From Chachezhania antarctica (GTDB taxonomy: Bacteria > Pseudomonadota > Alphaproteobacteria > Rhodobacterales > Rhodobacteraceae), in NCBI RefSeq assembly GCF_003646465.1, contig NZ_QZEX01000012.1:1-64000 (forward strand): DNA of 64,000 nucleotides, read 5' to 3'. Shown here in pieces: positions 38,306 to 47,666 of the stretch. How positions within the stretch are numbered: the stretch's first letter is position 1; each line of letters begins with the position of its first letter. A program made the position numbers and the translations under genes. The notes under the pieces are model-generated. The model was not told the origin of the DNA, made no database searches, and worked only from the letters and a program-made list of their open reading frames with translations.

Positions 38306-40264
38306 ATGACTCACACATTCAAAACTACCACCGTCGCCATCGGCGACCTCTGCCCGCATCCCGCGAACGTACGGACCAATTCCCCCGAGACCTATGCCTC
38401 GGAGAATATCGCGCATCTCAAGGCCAGCATCGCCGTTCTGGGCCTTCTTCAGCCGCTGCTCGTTCAGAAGATCGGTGGCAAGTTCGGGGTGCTCGCCGGT
38501 GGCCGGCGCCATGCGGCGCTTCTGGAGCTGGTCGCCGACAAAACCGCCAAAGGGTTCACGAACCGCACCAAGATCGACTGCCGTTTGGTCCCTGACGATT
38601 GCGATGTGACCACCGCGCTGTCGCTCGCCGAGAACATCACCCAGGCGCCGATGAACGCCATCGACGAGTTCGAGGCCTTCGCGCGGATGATGGAGGTCGA
38701 CGGCCAGACTCCCGAGACGATTGCCAAGACCTTCGGCACAACCGTCGCCGCCGTCAAAGGCAGGCTGCGCTACGGGCTCATCCATCCCGACATCCGTGCC
38801 GCGGCCCGCGCCAAATCGATCACCCTCGACACGATGAAAGCCTTCGCCGATCACCCGAGCCAGGAGGTGCAACGCGAGGTCTTCGAGGCGCTCACCAGGG
38901 AGGACAACTATGTCCAGGCCCATACCGTCCGCAACGCGCTGAAGTCCCGCGGTGTGCAGGTCAGCGACGATATCGGCGCCTTCGTGCGGAAGGACTACGA
39001 GGCGCGTGGCGGCGCCATCGCGGCCGATCTCCTGGACGAGCATTCCGTGCTGGAGGATTCCGCGCTGGTCGAAACGATCCTGCTCGAAAAACTCGCCGCC
39101 GCCGCCGAAGAGGCGCGGGCAGAGATCGGCTTTGCCTGGGCCGATGCGGTCATCCAGTACGACTATGCCGCCATGGCGGACTATGGCCGTGTCTATCCGG
39201 GTCCAGTCGAGCCCGATGAGAAGGGCCAGAAGCGTGTCGATGAGATTGCCGCCGAACTCGAGAAACTCGAACACGAGATGGAGAACGAAGAGCTCGAGGA
39301 AGAGGCGTACAATGAACTCTACGAACGCGTGGACGCGCTGGAAGCTGAGGCGCGGGACCTACAGGAGGCCTATGGCACCGAGGATCTTTCGCGCTCCGGC
39401 GTGATCGCCTCCTGGTCGCATGGCAAGATCTCCCTGCATGTCGGGATGGTGCGCCCTGAAGACAAGGCGGAGCGGTCTGGCAAAGGCACCGGCGCACCGA
39501 GCGACAGGGGCGCCGTAGACGGCGATCAGATCACCTATCCCGCCTCGCTCACCGAGGACCTGAAGACCGAGCGGGCGATGGCGCTCGGCGCGGCCATGGC
39601 GATGCATCCAGAGGCGACGCTCGACCTCACGCTCTTCAAATTGGTCACGGATGTGCTGACCAGCGGTTTGGGCGTCACCCAAGCGATCAAGGTCGATGCG
39701 CGCCAGGAGTATCGTACCCACGCCAAGATGGACGAGATCGACGGCACCTCGCTTGAACAGGTGGCCGAGGCCCATGACGCACTCGACCTCTCCTGGGCCG
39801 ATGACGCGAAATCCCCTGCAGACCAGTTCGCGCTCTTCCGGGCGCTCGATGCGGGCGAGAAGGCCAAACTCGTGGCCTATGCCACGGCGGCAACCACACA
39901 ATCCTGCTTCTCACGGGACCGGCAGCGGGATAGCTTGATGCATGACTTCGAAGTCGAGATCATGTCGGACATCCGAGCGCATTGGACACCGAATGCGGCG
40001 CTCTTCAATCGCTTCAAGAAGGCCTGGCTTCTGAAGATCCTCGGTGAGGAACTGGGGCTCGCGCAGGAGGCGGTGACATTGGCCTCCTCGACCAAGAAGC
40101 AAGTCGTCGAATTCTGCGACAAGCTCTTCGCCGAGCCCTTCGCCACGCTGACGGATGCACAGCGGGCGGCGGTCGCGGCCTGGTGCCCGCCGATGATGCA
40201 GACGGCAGGTGTCGAGCCAGCCGAGAAACCCGAAGACGAAACCGAAGTCGCAGAAGCGGCCTGA
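38306..40264 (+). CDS. ParB-like nuclease-domain protein
   Basis: A 652-residue protein. Residues about 8-110 form the ParB/Srx-like domain (VAIGDLCPHPANVRTN, LKASIAVLGLLQPLLVQ, GVLAGGRRHAALLEL, LSLAENITQAPMN with the ENxxR-like region changed), then a helix-turn-helix (PETIAKTFGTTVAAVKGRLR). A coiled-coil acidic stretch (EKLEHEMENEELEEEAYNELY) lies in the middle, and the C-terminal 250 residues are specific to plasmid versions. No ParA is nearby, so classical partition is unlikely; a regulator or nuclease for plasmid transfer or defence evasion fits better. Confidence 0.85.
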   Translation: MTHTFKTTTVAIGDLCPHPANVRTNSPETYASENIAHLKASIAVLGLLQPLLVQKIGGKFGVLAGGRRHAALLELVADKTAKGFTNRTKIDCRLVPDDCDVTTALSLAENITQAPMNAIDEFEAFARMMEVDGQTPETIAKTFGTTVAAVKGRLRYGLIHPDIRAAARAKSITLDTMKAFADHPSQEVQREVFEALTREDNYVQAHTVRNALKSRGVQVSDDIGAFVRKDYEARGGAIAADLLDEHSVLEDSALVETILLEKLAAAAEEARAEIGFAWADAVIQYDYAAMADYGRVYPGPVEPDEKGQKRVDEIAAELEKLEHEMENEELEEEAYNELYERVDALEAEARDLQEAYGTEDLSRSGVIASWSHGKISLHVGMVRPEDKAERSGKGTGAPSDRGAVDGDQITYPASLTEDLKTERAMALGAAMAMHPEATLDLTLFKLVTDVLTSGLGVTQAIKVDARQEYRTHAKMDEIDGTSLEQVAEAHDALDLSWADDAKSPADQFALFRALDAGEKAKLVAYATAATTQSCFSRDRQRDSLMHDFEVEIMSDIRAHWTPNAALFNRFKKAWLLKILGEELGLAQEAVTLASSTKKQVVEFCDKLFAEPFATLTDAQRAAVAAWCPPMMQTAGVEPAEKPEDETEVAEAA

Positions 40265-40334
40265 CCCTACAGGCGGCCCGCTCCGAAACGTAGGCGCGGG
40301 TCGCACCCCTCCCTCCATCTTACAGGTAAAACCC

Positions 40335-40928
40335 ATGGCACTTCTTAGCTTCACCGCGGCGAGCGTCGCGGCGCAGATCGCGCATGCGCGCGGCTGCTCC
40401 ACCTTCCTTCCCAACTGGAACGGGCCGGTGGGCAAACCCGCCCTGATCCTGATCGTCGGCAATGGCGTCCATCTGCGCTCGAACGGCATCGATGGCACGA
40501 CGACGCGGATCGTCACCACCGAACGCGCCGATCCCACCCATGCCTTCGCCGAGGGCATCAACCCGTTCCGCGATCCGGGCTGGATGGCGGCGCGGCAGGC
40601 GGCGTTCCGCGATCTGACCGGCCAGTTCTACACCGACATTCTCGATGATGTGCAAATGCTCATCGACCGTGGTCATGACACGATTCGGCTGGCGACCGAT
40701 GGCCACACGATCCGCGTCTTCCTGCGTCGCGCCGCCGACTATCTGATCGGCGGGACCTACGACGTGCCCTCCGGTCTCGGCGGGACGTTCCGGGTGATCC
40801 TGAAGGACGCCACCGACACCCACGCCCTCGTGCAGAATAGCGGCAATTGCGAGGATTTCGACGAGATGCTGCCTTACCGCGTGCCGCTCGATGCGCTCAT
40901 CGAAATCGATGACCGGAGGGCGGCATAG
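40335..40928 (+). CDS. Hypothetical plasmid protein
   Basis: A 197-residue protein I do not recognise. It has a mixed alpha/beta composition, no signal peptide and no membrane segment; notable segments are LTGQFYTDILDDVQMLIDRG and GGTYDVPSGLGGTFRVIL. The start MALLSFTAAS lies 70 bases after the ParB-like gene. Its stop shares one base with the GTG start of the next gene, so the two are translationally linked. I infer only that it is plasmid cargo. Confidence 0.75.
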   Translation: MALLSFTAASVAAQIAHARGCSTFLPNWNGPVGKPALILIVGNGVHLRSNGIDGTTTRIVTTERADPTHAFAEGINPFRDPGWMAARQAAFRDLTGQFYTDILDDVQMLIDRGHDTIRLATDGHTIRVFLRRAADYLIGGTYDVPSGLGGTFRVILKDATDTHALVQNSGNCEDFDEMLPYRVPLDALIEIDDRRAA

Positions 40929-41584
40929 TGGGTTGGCTCTTCTACACCGACCGCCGCGTCAAAACCTACGCGGACGAGAAGGCAGAAATCGCCCGGCTTT
41001 GCACGTTCGAAACGGATACGCGCAAGACAGTGCTGCTCAAGGCCTCCAAACTCGGGTCGACCTGGTATGCAGCTTTGAGGCTCACCAACATCGATGGCGC
41101 GCCGGTTGAAGACAGAACCTACGTGACCGATGCCGACGGGTCGATCACCTTCGGCGCCGTGTTCCTCACCCGCTATGACGAGGGCTGCTGGGGCTACAAG
41201 GACATGGAGGAGAGCGCCGGGCCCGTGGAGTCGCGCGCGCCGCTCAGCCTTCTGGCATTGCTCTCCGAGTTGAAGGATCCCGACAGCTATGCCCATGCCT
41301 GGCGTCAGCGCTGCCGCGACTGGGCGGCGATCCCGGACTACGACGAGGGTGACAAGATCAAACTGGCCGCACCGGTAACGCTGACCGATGGCAGCACCTG
41401 CCAGATCGTGACCGCCACCCATTACCGGCGCGGAGGGCAAAAGCGTCGCTGCTACCGCATCGAGGAGACAGGCGGCCTCGTGCGCCTGTCGAAAGCCTCG
41501 CTCGCCGGGTCCGAGCTCCTCGGCTCGGCGAAGAGTGAGGCGAGTCCGGTTCTGGCCGAGTTTTTCGCCGGGAACGATTCCTGA
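40928..41584 (+). CDS. DUF6927-like plasmid protein
   Basis: A 218-residue protein starting with GTG (MGWLFYTDRRVKTYADEKAE). FETDTRKTVLLKASKLGSTWY, ITFGAVFLTRYDEGCWGYKD and GPVESRAPLSLLALLS match a conserved plasmid family I remember as DUF6927; the family label is from memory. Its function is unknown. It follows the previous gene with a one-base overlap and is followed by a terminator. Confidence 0.75.
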   Translation: MGWLFYTDRRVKTYADEKAEIARLCTFETDTRKTVLLKASKLGSTWYAALRLTNIDGAPVEDRTYVTDADGSITFGAVFLTRYDEGCWGYKDMEESAGPVESRAPLSLLALLSELKDPDSYAHAWRQRCRDWAAIPDYDEGDKIKLAAPVTLTDGSTCQIVTATHYRRGGQKRRCYRIEETGGLVRLSKASLAGSELLGSAKSEASPVLAEFFAGNDS

Positions 41585-41616
41585 CCGCCGGCAACATCGC
41601 TATCTGTTCAGCCTTG

Positions 41617-41661
41617 AGCCGCCTCCGCGCGTTTGAAAGCGCTGAGGCGGCTTTCTGTCCT
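41617..41661 (+). terminator. Rho-independent terminator after the DUF6927-like gene
   Basis: Stem AGCCGCCTC/GAGGCGGCT (9 bp) with a loop of about 19 bases that itself can pair, followed by TTCTGTCCT. The T-run is imperfect. It separates the preceding operon from the large methylase-helicase gene. Confidence 0.55.
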
Positions 41662-41696
41662 GTCGGACCCACAACCTGACTCAAAGGACAGACGAT

Positions 41697-44600
41697 ATGG
41701 ACAACCGAAGCCCGGCACTCGCACGCGATTTCCCATCGAAACCACAGCTTCTGCAGGCCATTCGCCTGATCGGCAGCGAGATTGAGAAGCAACCGCTCAA
41801 GAGCTCATCGCTCGCTCGGATCATGCGCGAGAGTTTCGGCGGTAGCGATGCCGGCGGCGCGTGGTCGTGGCGCATGGCCTATGACCTGATGCAGGCCGCC
41901 ACGGTGACGGCGATCATGCGGGACAGCGGTTCGGACGCGCTCGCGACGGCCAGATTGCTCGCCTCACGGCTCCTGACGGAGACCCGGCGCTCCGAAGAGC
42001 AAATCCGGCTCCAGCAATTCTCGACGCCGCTGCCCTATGCGGCGCTGGCTATCCGTGCTGCCGCCATCCGCCCCGGCGAAACCGTCCTCGAACCTTCCGC
42101 CGGGACCGGCGCGCTGGCTGGTTTTGCAGTTTGCGCGGGTGGCAAACCGATGCTGAACGAGATCGATCCCTTCCGTCGGGCGCTTCTCGAGGCGGTGTTC
42201 GGGGGCGAGGTGTCCGGCTTTGACGCCGAACATATTGATGATCTCCTGACGGTGCCCGAGCTTCCCGGTGTCATCGTGATGAATCCGCCCTTCGCCTCAT
42301 CGGTCGATCGGTCGCGCGACAAGCACATTGCGGCGAAACATCTGATCGGCGCTGCCAAACGGCTGGCACCCGGCGGACGTCTCGCGGCGATCATGCCGAT
42401 GGGATTTTCGCCAAAACGAGACGCGGCCCATTGGGCACGGGCCTCGGCCATCGCAAAGCCCCGTCTCGCGCTCACTATTCCGGGCCACGTTTACCGCAAA
42501 CTCGGCACCACCGTCGAAACCCAGCTCATGGTCTTCGACAAGGTGCAGGAGGAGATCGAGATCGTCCGCGCCATGGTCGACGATCTGGACGCGGCGCGCC
42601 AAATCATCGATGATATCGCCGCAACCCGCACTGCCACTCCCTCGATCCAAACCGGTGCGCAGTTTCGGACTGGGTCGCGCCGGGTCGGTGTCCCTGTTGC
42701 ACGTCAGCGCCCAATCGCCCAAGCGGCGTCTGCCAAACCCAAATCGCATGCCGCCATCCCGCTGGCCTTCACCTGCCTCGACACCCCCCGCGAGAACACG
42801 CCCGTCTCCGACATCTATGCCCGCTATCGTCCGCAGCGGATCGAGATTGAGGGTGCCCGGGAACATCCGACCCCCCTGGTCGAGAGTATAGCCATGGCCT
42901 CGGTTGCCCCTCCGGCACCCAACGGCGAAGCCGCCGCTGATCTGCGCCTGCCCGGCCGTCTGATCGAGGAGGGCCATCTCTCCGAGGCCCAGCTCGAGAC
43001 CATCCTCATGGCGAACGATGCCCACGCGCGCGACCTGCCGGGGCGGTTTACCATTGACCAGGACCAGACCCGGATGACCCGCGCCGACGATGATCCGGAA
43101 GCGTGTGCCTACCGCCTCGGCTATTTCCTTGGCGACGGTACCGGCTGCGGCAAGGGCCGGGAATGCGCCGGTCTCATCCTGGTGAACTGGCTCGCAGGTC
43201 GTCGCAAGGCGGTCTGGATTTCGAAGTCCACCACGCTCATCGAGGACGCGATCCGCGACTGGACCGATCTCGGCGGCTCGCCCGCCGACATCCAGCCGCT
43301 CTCCAAATGGAAGCCAGATCAACCCATTCCGATGGGCGACGGCATCCTTTTCGTGACCTATGCGACGCTGCGGTCGGCGGGCAAATGCGGGAGGACCCGG
43401 CTCAGCCAAGTTCTCGACTGGATGGGCGACGGGTTCGACGGCGTGCTGGCCTTCGACGAGGCCCATGCCATGCAGAACGCCGCCGGGTCCGACGAGGGCA
43501 GGGGGGTCAAACCCTCCCAGCAGGGCCTCGCCGGGCTGCGTCTGCAGCTCGCGGCTCCCCGGGCCCGGGTCTTCTATGTCTCGGCGACGGGAGCCACCAG
43601 CGTGCAGAACCTGGCCTATGCCTCCCGCCTCGGGCTCTGGGGCCAGGGGCCCGAATATCCCTTCCCGAGCCGCGAAAGCTTCGTCTCGGCGATGGAAGCC
43701 GGGGGCGTTGCTGCGATGGAAGTCGTGGCGCGCGACCTGAAGACGCTCGGGTTCTACACCGCGCGGGTGCTCAGCTTCGACGGTGTTGAGTACGACGTGC
43801 TCGAACATGCGCTCACACCCGCCCAGATCGAGATCTACGATGCCTATGCCGGGGCTTTCCGGACCATCCACCACAACCTCGAAGCGGCGCTGACCGTGAC
43901 AGGCGTCAATGATGCCTCCGGTCAGACGAACGCCTCTGCCGCGAAAGCCTCGGCGAAGTCGCGCTTCGAGAGCACCAAGCAGCGCTTCTTCAATCACCTC
44001 CTGATGGGCATGAAAGCCCCGACCGTCATCCGCGCCATCGAAGAGGATGTTGCGGACGGCTATGCTTGCGTCATCCAGGTGGTCTCGACTGGCGAGAGCC
44101 TGTTGAAACGACGCCTCGAGGCGATGGATCCCGAAGACGAGCTGGTGGAAGGTGCGCTCACGCCCCGCGACTATGTGCTGTCCTATCTTGAACAGGCTTT
44201 CCCGATCCACGCCCAGAAGCTCGTGGAGATCGACGGAAACATGGTGGCCGAGCCGCTGCGGGATGCGAACGGTGCCCTGGTCGTCTCCCGCGAGGCCGAG
44301 GCCTTGCGCGATGCGGCGATGATGGAGCTGATGGCGCTTGCGCCTATTCCCGCCGCGCTCGACCAGATCCTTTGGGCCTTCGGCGATGAGGCCGTGGCCG
44401 AAGTAACCGGGCGCTCCATTCGATCCCTGAAATCCAGCGACGGGGCCCTGTTTATCGAAAAGCGCAGCGCCAACAGCAATTCCTCGGAAACCCGCGCCTT
44501 CATGGATGGCGAGAAGGACATCCTCATCTTCTCCGATGCGGGCGGGACGGGCCGGTCCTATCATGCCGCAAAGACGGCGAAGAACCAGAAGCGGCGGCGC

Positions 44601-45956
44601 CACTATCTGCTGGAGCCCGGCTGGCGGGCCGATGCGGCAATCCAGGGGCTAGGACGCACGCATCGTTCGGCTCAAGTGTCAGCACCCTTCTTCCGGGTCT
44701 GCACCTCGGATGTGCATGGCGAGAAGCGCTTCACCTCCACCATCGCCCGGCGGCTCGATCAGCTGGGGGCGCTCACCAAGGGCCAGCGCGAGACCGGCTC
44801 GCAGGGCATGTTCCGCGAGGAGGACAATCTCGAGAGCCCGATCGCAAGGGGTGCGCTGCGCGGCTATTACGCCGACCTGGCCGCCGGGCGTGCCGGGGCC
44901 ATGAGCTATGAGAAGTTCTGCGATTGGACCGCCTTGCGGCTGATCGACCAGGACGGCGTGCTGCTCGAAGAGCTTCCACCAATCCAACGCTTCCTGAACC
45001 GGGTGCTGGCGCTGCCCATCCACATGCAGAACGCGCTCTTCGCCGAGTTCATGAGCCGGATCGCCGATCAGACCGAGCGGGCGCGGGCGGCTGGCACGCT
45101 CGATCTCGGCGTCGAGACACTGCGTGGCGAGCGGATAGAGCAGGTCTCGACCGAAGACCTCTGGACCTGTCCGCGCTCCAGAGCAGTGACGCGCATAATC
45201 GGACTTGAGGTGACGGACCCCGTCCATATCCTCTCCGCAGAAGAGGTGCTGGATCGGAACCCCGACAGGTTGCCGATGATCAACCGCGCGTCGGGTCGCG
45301 CGGCGTTCATCTCAGCCCGTCCGATGCAGATGTACGACGAGGAGATTGTCACGCTCATGCGCAAGGTGACCCGGCCGAGCGGGTCCACCTATGTCGAGGA
45401 AGGGAAGTTCCAGGCTTCCGCCTGGGAAGAGATCGAGCCGTCCGAGTTCCGCCGCCTCTGGGACGAGGAGGCCGATAGCCTGCCGAAGGTGACCACGACG
45501 AAGCTCTATCTGCTGACCGGGCTGCTACTGCCGATCTGGAAGGACATCCCCTCGGGCAACGAACGCATCTACCGGGTCACGTCCGAGGGGCAGGGGAGCA
45601 TGATCGGCCGCACAGTCAGCGAGGACGGTGCGGTCGCGCTCAGAGCCCGTTTTATGGTCGGCACCCCGAAAACCCCGCAGGAGATGCTAACGGCGGCGCT
45701 CGGGTCCACCGCGCCGGTCGATCTGGGCCGGGGCCTCACGCTAACCCGCCGCCGGGTCGCGGGCGCGGCCCGCCTCGAGATCGACGGGGCCGACCGGGGC
45801 ACGATCGACGGGCTGAAGGCCATGGGGTGTTTCACGGAGATCATCGCCTTCCAGCTCCGGGTCTTCGTGCCCCACGGGGAGGGTGTTGATACCGCCGCGA
45901 TCCTGGCCCGGATCGTGGGGGAAGGGTCTCCAACGGCGGCAGATCGCGCCGCCTGA
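41697..45956 (+). CDS. Strawberry-notch-type helicase fused to an N6-adenine methylase-like domain
   Basis: A 1419-residue plasmid protein. Residues about 105-260 form a SAM-dependent methylase-like domain (VLEPSAGTGALAGFAV, then VIVMNPPFASS with NPPF at 196-199). A superfamily 2 helicase/ATPase follows: Walker A GDGTGCGKGREC (about 480-490), FDEAHAMQN (about 585), YVSATGATSVQNLAYA, and in the second lobe FSDAGGTGRSYHAAKT (about 948) and QGLGRTHRSAQ. This order is the bacterial strawberry-notch family carried by large plasmids and phages. A role in modifying or protecting incoming DNA is plausible from the ArdC neighbourhood, but is inference. Confidence 0.88.
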   Translation: MDNRSPALARDFPSKPQLLQAIRLIGSEIEKQPLKSSSLARIMRESFGGSDAGGAWSWRMAYDLMQAATVTAIMRDSGSDALATARLLASRLLTETRRSEEQIRLQQFSTPLPYAALAIRAAAIRPGETVLEPSAGTGALAGFAVCAGGKPMLNEIDPFRRALLEAVFGGEVSGFDAEHIDDLLTVPELPGVIVMNPPFASSVDRSRDKHIAAKHLIGAAKRLAPGGRLAAIMPMGFSPKRDAAHWARASAIAKPRLALTIPGHVYRKLGTTVETQLMVFDKVQEEIEIVRAMVDDLDAARQIIDDIAATRTATPSIQTGAQFRTGSRRVGVPVARQRPIAQAASAKPKSHAAIPLAFTCLDTPRENTPVSDIYARYRPQRIEIEGAREHPTPLVESIAMASVAPPAPNGEAAADLRLPGRLIEEGHLSEAQLETILMANDAHARDLPGRFTIDQDQTRMTRADDDPEACAYRLGYFLGDGTGCGKGRECAGLILVNWLAGRRKAVWISKSTTLIEDAIRDWTDLGGSPADIQPLSKWKPDQPIPMGDGILFVTYATLRSAGKCGRTRLSQVLDWMGDGFDGVLAFDEAHAMQNAAGSDEGRGVKPSQQGLAGLRLQLAAPRARVFYVSATGATSVQNLAYASRLGLWGQGPEYPFPSRESFVSAMEAGGVAAMEVVARDLKTLGFYTARVLSFDGVEYDVLEHALTPAQIEIYDAYAGAFRTIHHNLEAALTVTGVNDASGQTNASAAKASAKSRFESTKQRFFNHLLMGMKAPTVIRAIEEDVADGYACVIQVVSTGESLLKRRLEAMDPEDELVEGALTPRDYVLSYLEQAFPIHAQKLVEIDGNMVAEPLRDANGALVVSREAEALRDAAMMELMALAPIPAALDQILWAFGDEAVAEVTGRSIRSLKSSDGALFIEKRSANSNSSETRAFMDGEKDILIFSDAGGTGRSYHAAKTAKNQKRRRHYLLEPGWRADAAIQGLGRTHRSAQVSAPFFRVCTSDVHGEKRFTSTIARRLDQLGALTKGQRETGSQGMFREEDNLESPIARGALRGYYADLAAGRAGAMSYEKFCDWTALRLIDQDGVLLEELPPIQRFLNRVLALPIHMQNALFAEFMSRIADQTERARAAGTLDLGVETLRGERIEQVSTEDLWTCPRSRAVTRIIGLEVTDPVHILSAEEVLDRNPDRLPMINRASGRAAFISARPMQMYDEEIVTLMRKVTRPSGSTYVEEGKFQASAWEEIEPSEFRRLWDEEADSLPKVTTTKLYLLTGLLLPIWKDIPSGNERIYRVTSEGQGSMIGRTVSEDGAVALRARFMVGTPKTPQEMLTAALGSTAPVDLGRGLTLTRRRVAGAARLEIDGADRGTIDGLKAMGCFTEIIAFQLRVFVPHGEGVDTAAILARIVGEGSPTAADRAA

Positions 45957-45975
45957 AAGGGAAAGTGGGCCTTGG
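45955..45975 (+). repeat. Recurrent purine-rich leader motif, copy 3
   Basis: GAAAGGGAAAGTGGGCCTTG and one more base, overlapping the end of the large helicase gene and 108 bases before the DUF6878 gene. Confidence 0.55.
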
Positions 45976-46082
45976 GTCGGGGGGAACGCGGAAGGGTGCT
46001 TTGCCCCCTCGCGTTCCGCCGCCGTGGCGGGTCTCTGGACCCCTCGGCACCTTCCCCAATCCCAGACAAGAGGACGAGACCC

Positions 46083-46469
46083 ATGACCAACTCCGAGACC
46101 ACCTTTGCCGAGGCGGTGGCAAAATGGCAGGCCGAGCGCGAAGCCGCCAACAAGGCCGCCCGAAACGAGCTGCTCCCGCAATTGCGAGGCCTCGGCATCA
46201 CCGAGGTCACCGCCGAATACGAGGGCTACGGCGATTCGGGGAATATCGAAGACGTGACGGTGCAGCCGGTCGGCATTGCGCTCCCCGACGATCTCGCCAC
46301 GAAGCTCGGCGACTTCGCCTGGTCTGTCGCCTATCACCAGCATCCCGGCTTCGAGAACAACGAGGGCGGCTATGGCACGCTGACCTGGGATGTCACCGCC
46401 GACAGCATCGCACTGGATCATGCCGACCGGCATGTCGAGTGCTCCCACAGCCGTGACGAGGGGCTCTGA
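46083..46469 (+). CDS. DUF6878-like protein
   Basis: A 128-residue acidic protein: FAEAVAKWQAEREAANKAAR at the N-terminus, GITEVTAEYEGYGDSGNIED and FENNEGGYGTLTWDV in the body. I associate this pattern with DUF6878 on alphaproteobacterial plasmids (label from memory). Start chosen at MTNSETTFAE after GAGGACGAGACCC; the longer frame has no site. One base separates it from the next gene. Confidence 0.72.
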   Translation: MTNSETTFAEAVAKWQAEREAANKAARNELLPQLRGLGITEVTAEYEGYGDSGNIEDVTVQPVGIALPDDLATKLGDFAWSVAYHQHPGFENNEGGYGTLTWDVTADSIALDHADRHVECSHSRDEGL

Positions 46470-46470
46470 C

Positions 46471-46911
46471 ATGGCCCATCCTCTCCATCATGCCGAAAGC
46501 TCGGCCCGGAAGTATGGCGGGTCGCCATCCGACTATCAGGCGGTCCACGACTGGTTCGATGCCTCAAAGGAGCATCTCGCCATCTTCACCCACCGTGCGC
46601 TGCGCCATCACACGCAAGGCATCTTCGAAGCCGAACGGGTTTTCGGGCTTTCGCTCACCAACGAGGCGGGGCGTGAGATTCCCATCCGCTGGATCGGCGA
46701 GCAGCATGTCCGCGAAGACTGTCAGGGCCGCATCCCGAGCCTCGCCGACTGGCTCGGACGGATCCAGCCCGAGCCCTGGATGGCCAACGGGCATATCGAC
46801 GGGCCGGCGCATGAGCCCGTCGGCGATCCGCGCACGAAATGGCTGGCCGAGGTGGCTGAGGGCAAGACGATCCTCGGCCTCAAGGACTGGATGGAGGCGA
46901 GGGGATCATGA
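46471..46911 (+). CDS. DUF6915-like protein
   Basis: A 146-residue protein rich in His and Trp: MAHPLHHAESSARKYGGSP, HDWFDASKEHLAIFTHRALRHH and PIRWIGEQHVREDCQGRIPS. The HxxxxRHH-type clusters and a single Cys suggest possible metal binding. The family label (DUF6915) is from memory and the function is unknown. It overlaps the next gene by 4 bases (ATGA). Confidence 0.7.
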   Translation: MAHPLHHAESSARKYGGSPSDYQAVHDWFDASKEHLAIFTHRALRHHTQGIFEAERVFGLSLTNEAGREIPIRWIGEQHVREDCQGRIPSLADWLGRIQPEPWMANGHIDGPAHEPVGDPRTKWLAEVAEGKTILGLKDWMEARGS

Positions 46912-47189
46912 TGCGCAACGTCCGCAGATTCTACGATTGCAGCACAGCACATCTGCCTGAACAAACCGTCCAGGCCATCGAGAACGGGCTCTTCGCCAAA
47001 TCGCCGAGCTTGCAGAATGAGTATGGCTGGCTGTTCTCCGTTCCGGAGACGCTCGCCGATCTGCCGGAAGGCGTCGACTGTGACGCCTTCAAGGCGGTCA
47101 TGGCGTTGGCGATGGATGCGGGGTGCGACTACGTTCTCTTCGATCGGGATGTCCCGCCGGTGCCCTATCTCGAGGTCTTCGATTGGTAG
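46908..47189 (+). CDS. DUF5983-like small protein
   Basis: A 93-residue protein: RRFYDCSTAHLPEQTVQAIE, NEYGWLFSVPE and the tail CDYVLFDRDVPPVPYLEVFDW. The pattern of STAHL, YGW and LFDRDxxxxxxLxVFDW fits the DUF5983 family on plasmids and genomic islands as I remember it. It ends the DUF6878-DUF6915 operon and is followed by a terminator. Confidence 0.7.
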   Translation: MMRNVRRFYDCSTAHLPEQTVQAIENGLFAKSPSLQNEYGWLFSVPETLADLPEGVDCDAFKAVMALAMDAGCDYVLFDRDVPPVPYLEVFDW

Positions 47190-47206
47190 ATCGAATGCGG
47201 GTGTGC

Positions 47207-47241
47207 AGAGGCCCGATCTGGGGATCGGGCCTCTCTTGTTT
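47207..47241 (+). terminator. Rho-independent terminator
   Basis: A perfect 12-bp stem AGAGGCCCGATC/GATCGGGCCTCT with loop TGGG, followed by CTTGTTT. It begins 18 bases after the DUF5983-like stop. Confidence 0.75.
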
Positions 47242-47270
47242 CCAACACCAATACTGAAATGGAGATCCAG

Positions 47271-47549
47271 ATGAACGTCGCGGAGATCAAGGCCGCCGTG
47301 GATGCCGGCAAATCCGTCCACTGGGCGAGCGAGGGCTACCGGGTGCATCGGGATGGCCTCGGCCAATACCTCATCACCTTTGTGCGGAACGGCAGCACGA
47401 TCGGTTTGACAGACCGGAGCGGCCGCCAGTTGAACGGGGCCGAGGCCGACTTCTTCATATTGGAACCGAACAATGATGCCGCGGCAGAGCAGGGGAGGGT
47501 GGTGCGCGGGGCGACGTCGGACACCTCGTCCAGCGCCGGGCCGGGCTGA
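47271..47549 (+). CDS. Small hypothetical plasmid protein
   Basis: A 92-residue protein: MNVAEIKAAVDAGKSVHWAS, YRVHRDGLGQYLITFVRNGS and GLTDRSGRQLNGAEADFFIL. The compact beta-rich core is followed by an acidic, disordered tail. ATG 47271 follows GGAG at 6 bases; an ATG 12 bases upstream is in frame but less well placed. Function unknown. Confidence 0.72.
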   Translation: MNVAEIKAAVDAGKSVHWASEGYRVHRDGLGQYLITFVRNGSTIGLTDRSGRQLNGAEADFFILEPNNDAAAEQGRVVRGATSDTSSSAGPG

Positions 47550-47560
47550 CGGTCAGGAGA

Positions 47561-47579
47561 GAAAGGAAAGAGGGCTTTG
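47561..47579 (+). repeat. Recurrent purine-rich leader motif, copy 4
   Basis: GAAAGGAAAGAGGGCTTTG, 88 bases before the double DUF736 gene. Confidence 0.5.
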
Positions 47580-47666
47580 TGGTTTTGCGATCCCATGAGG
47601 GGTCGAAAAGCAATCCCGCGTGCTCTGGCCAAGTGCCGGGCAGCGGCAAACCCAAGGAGAAGACCC

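Noticed and set aside
38306-40264. Plasmid partition ParB
   Set aside because: No ParA ATPase, no parS-like sites seen, and a very long C-terminal extension; an accessory ParB-like protein fits better.
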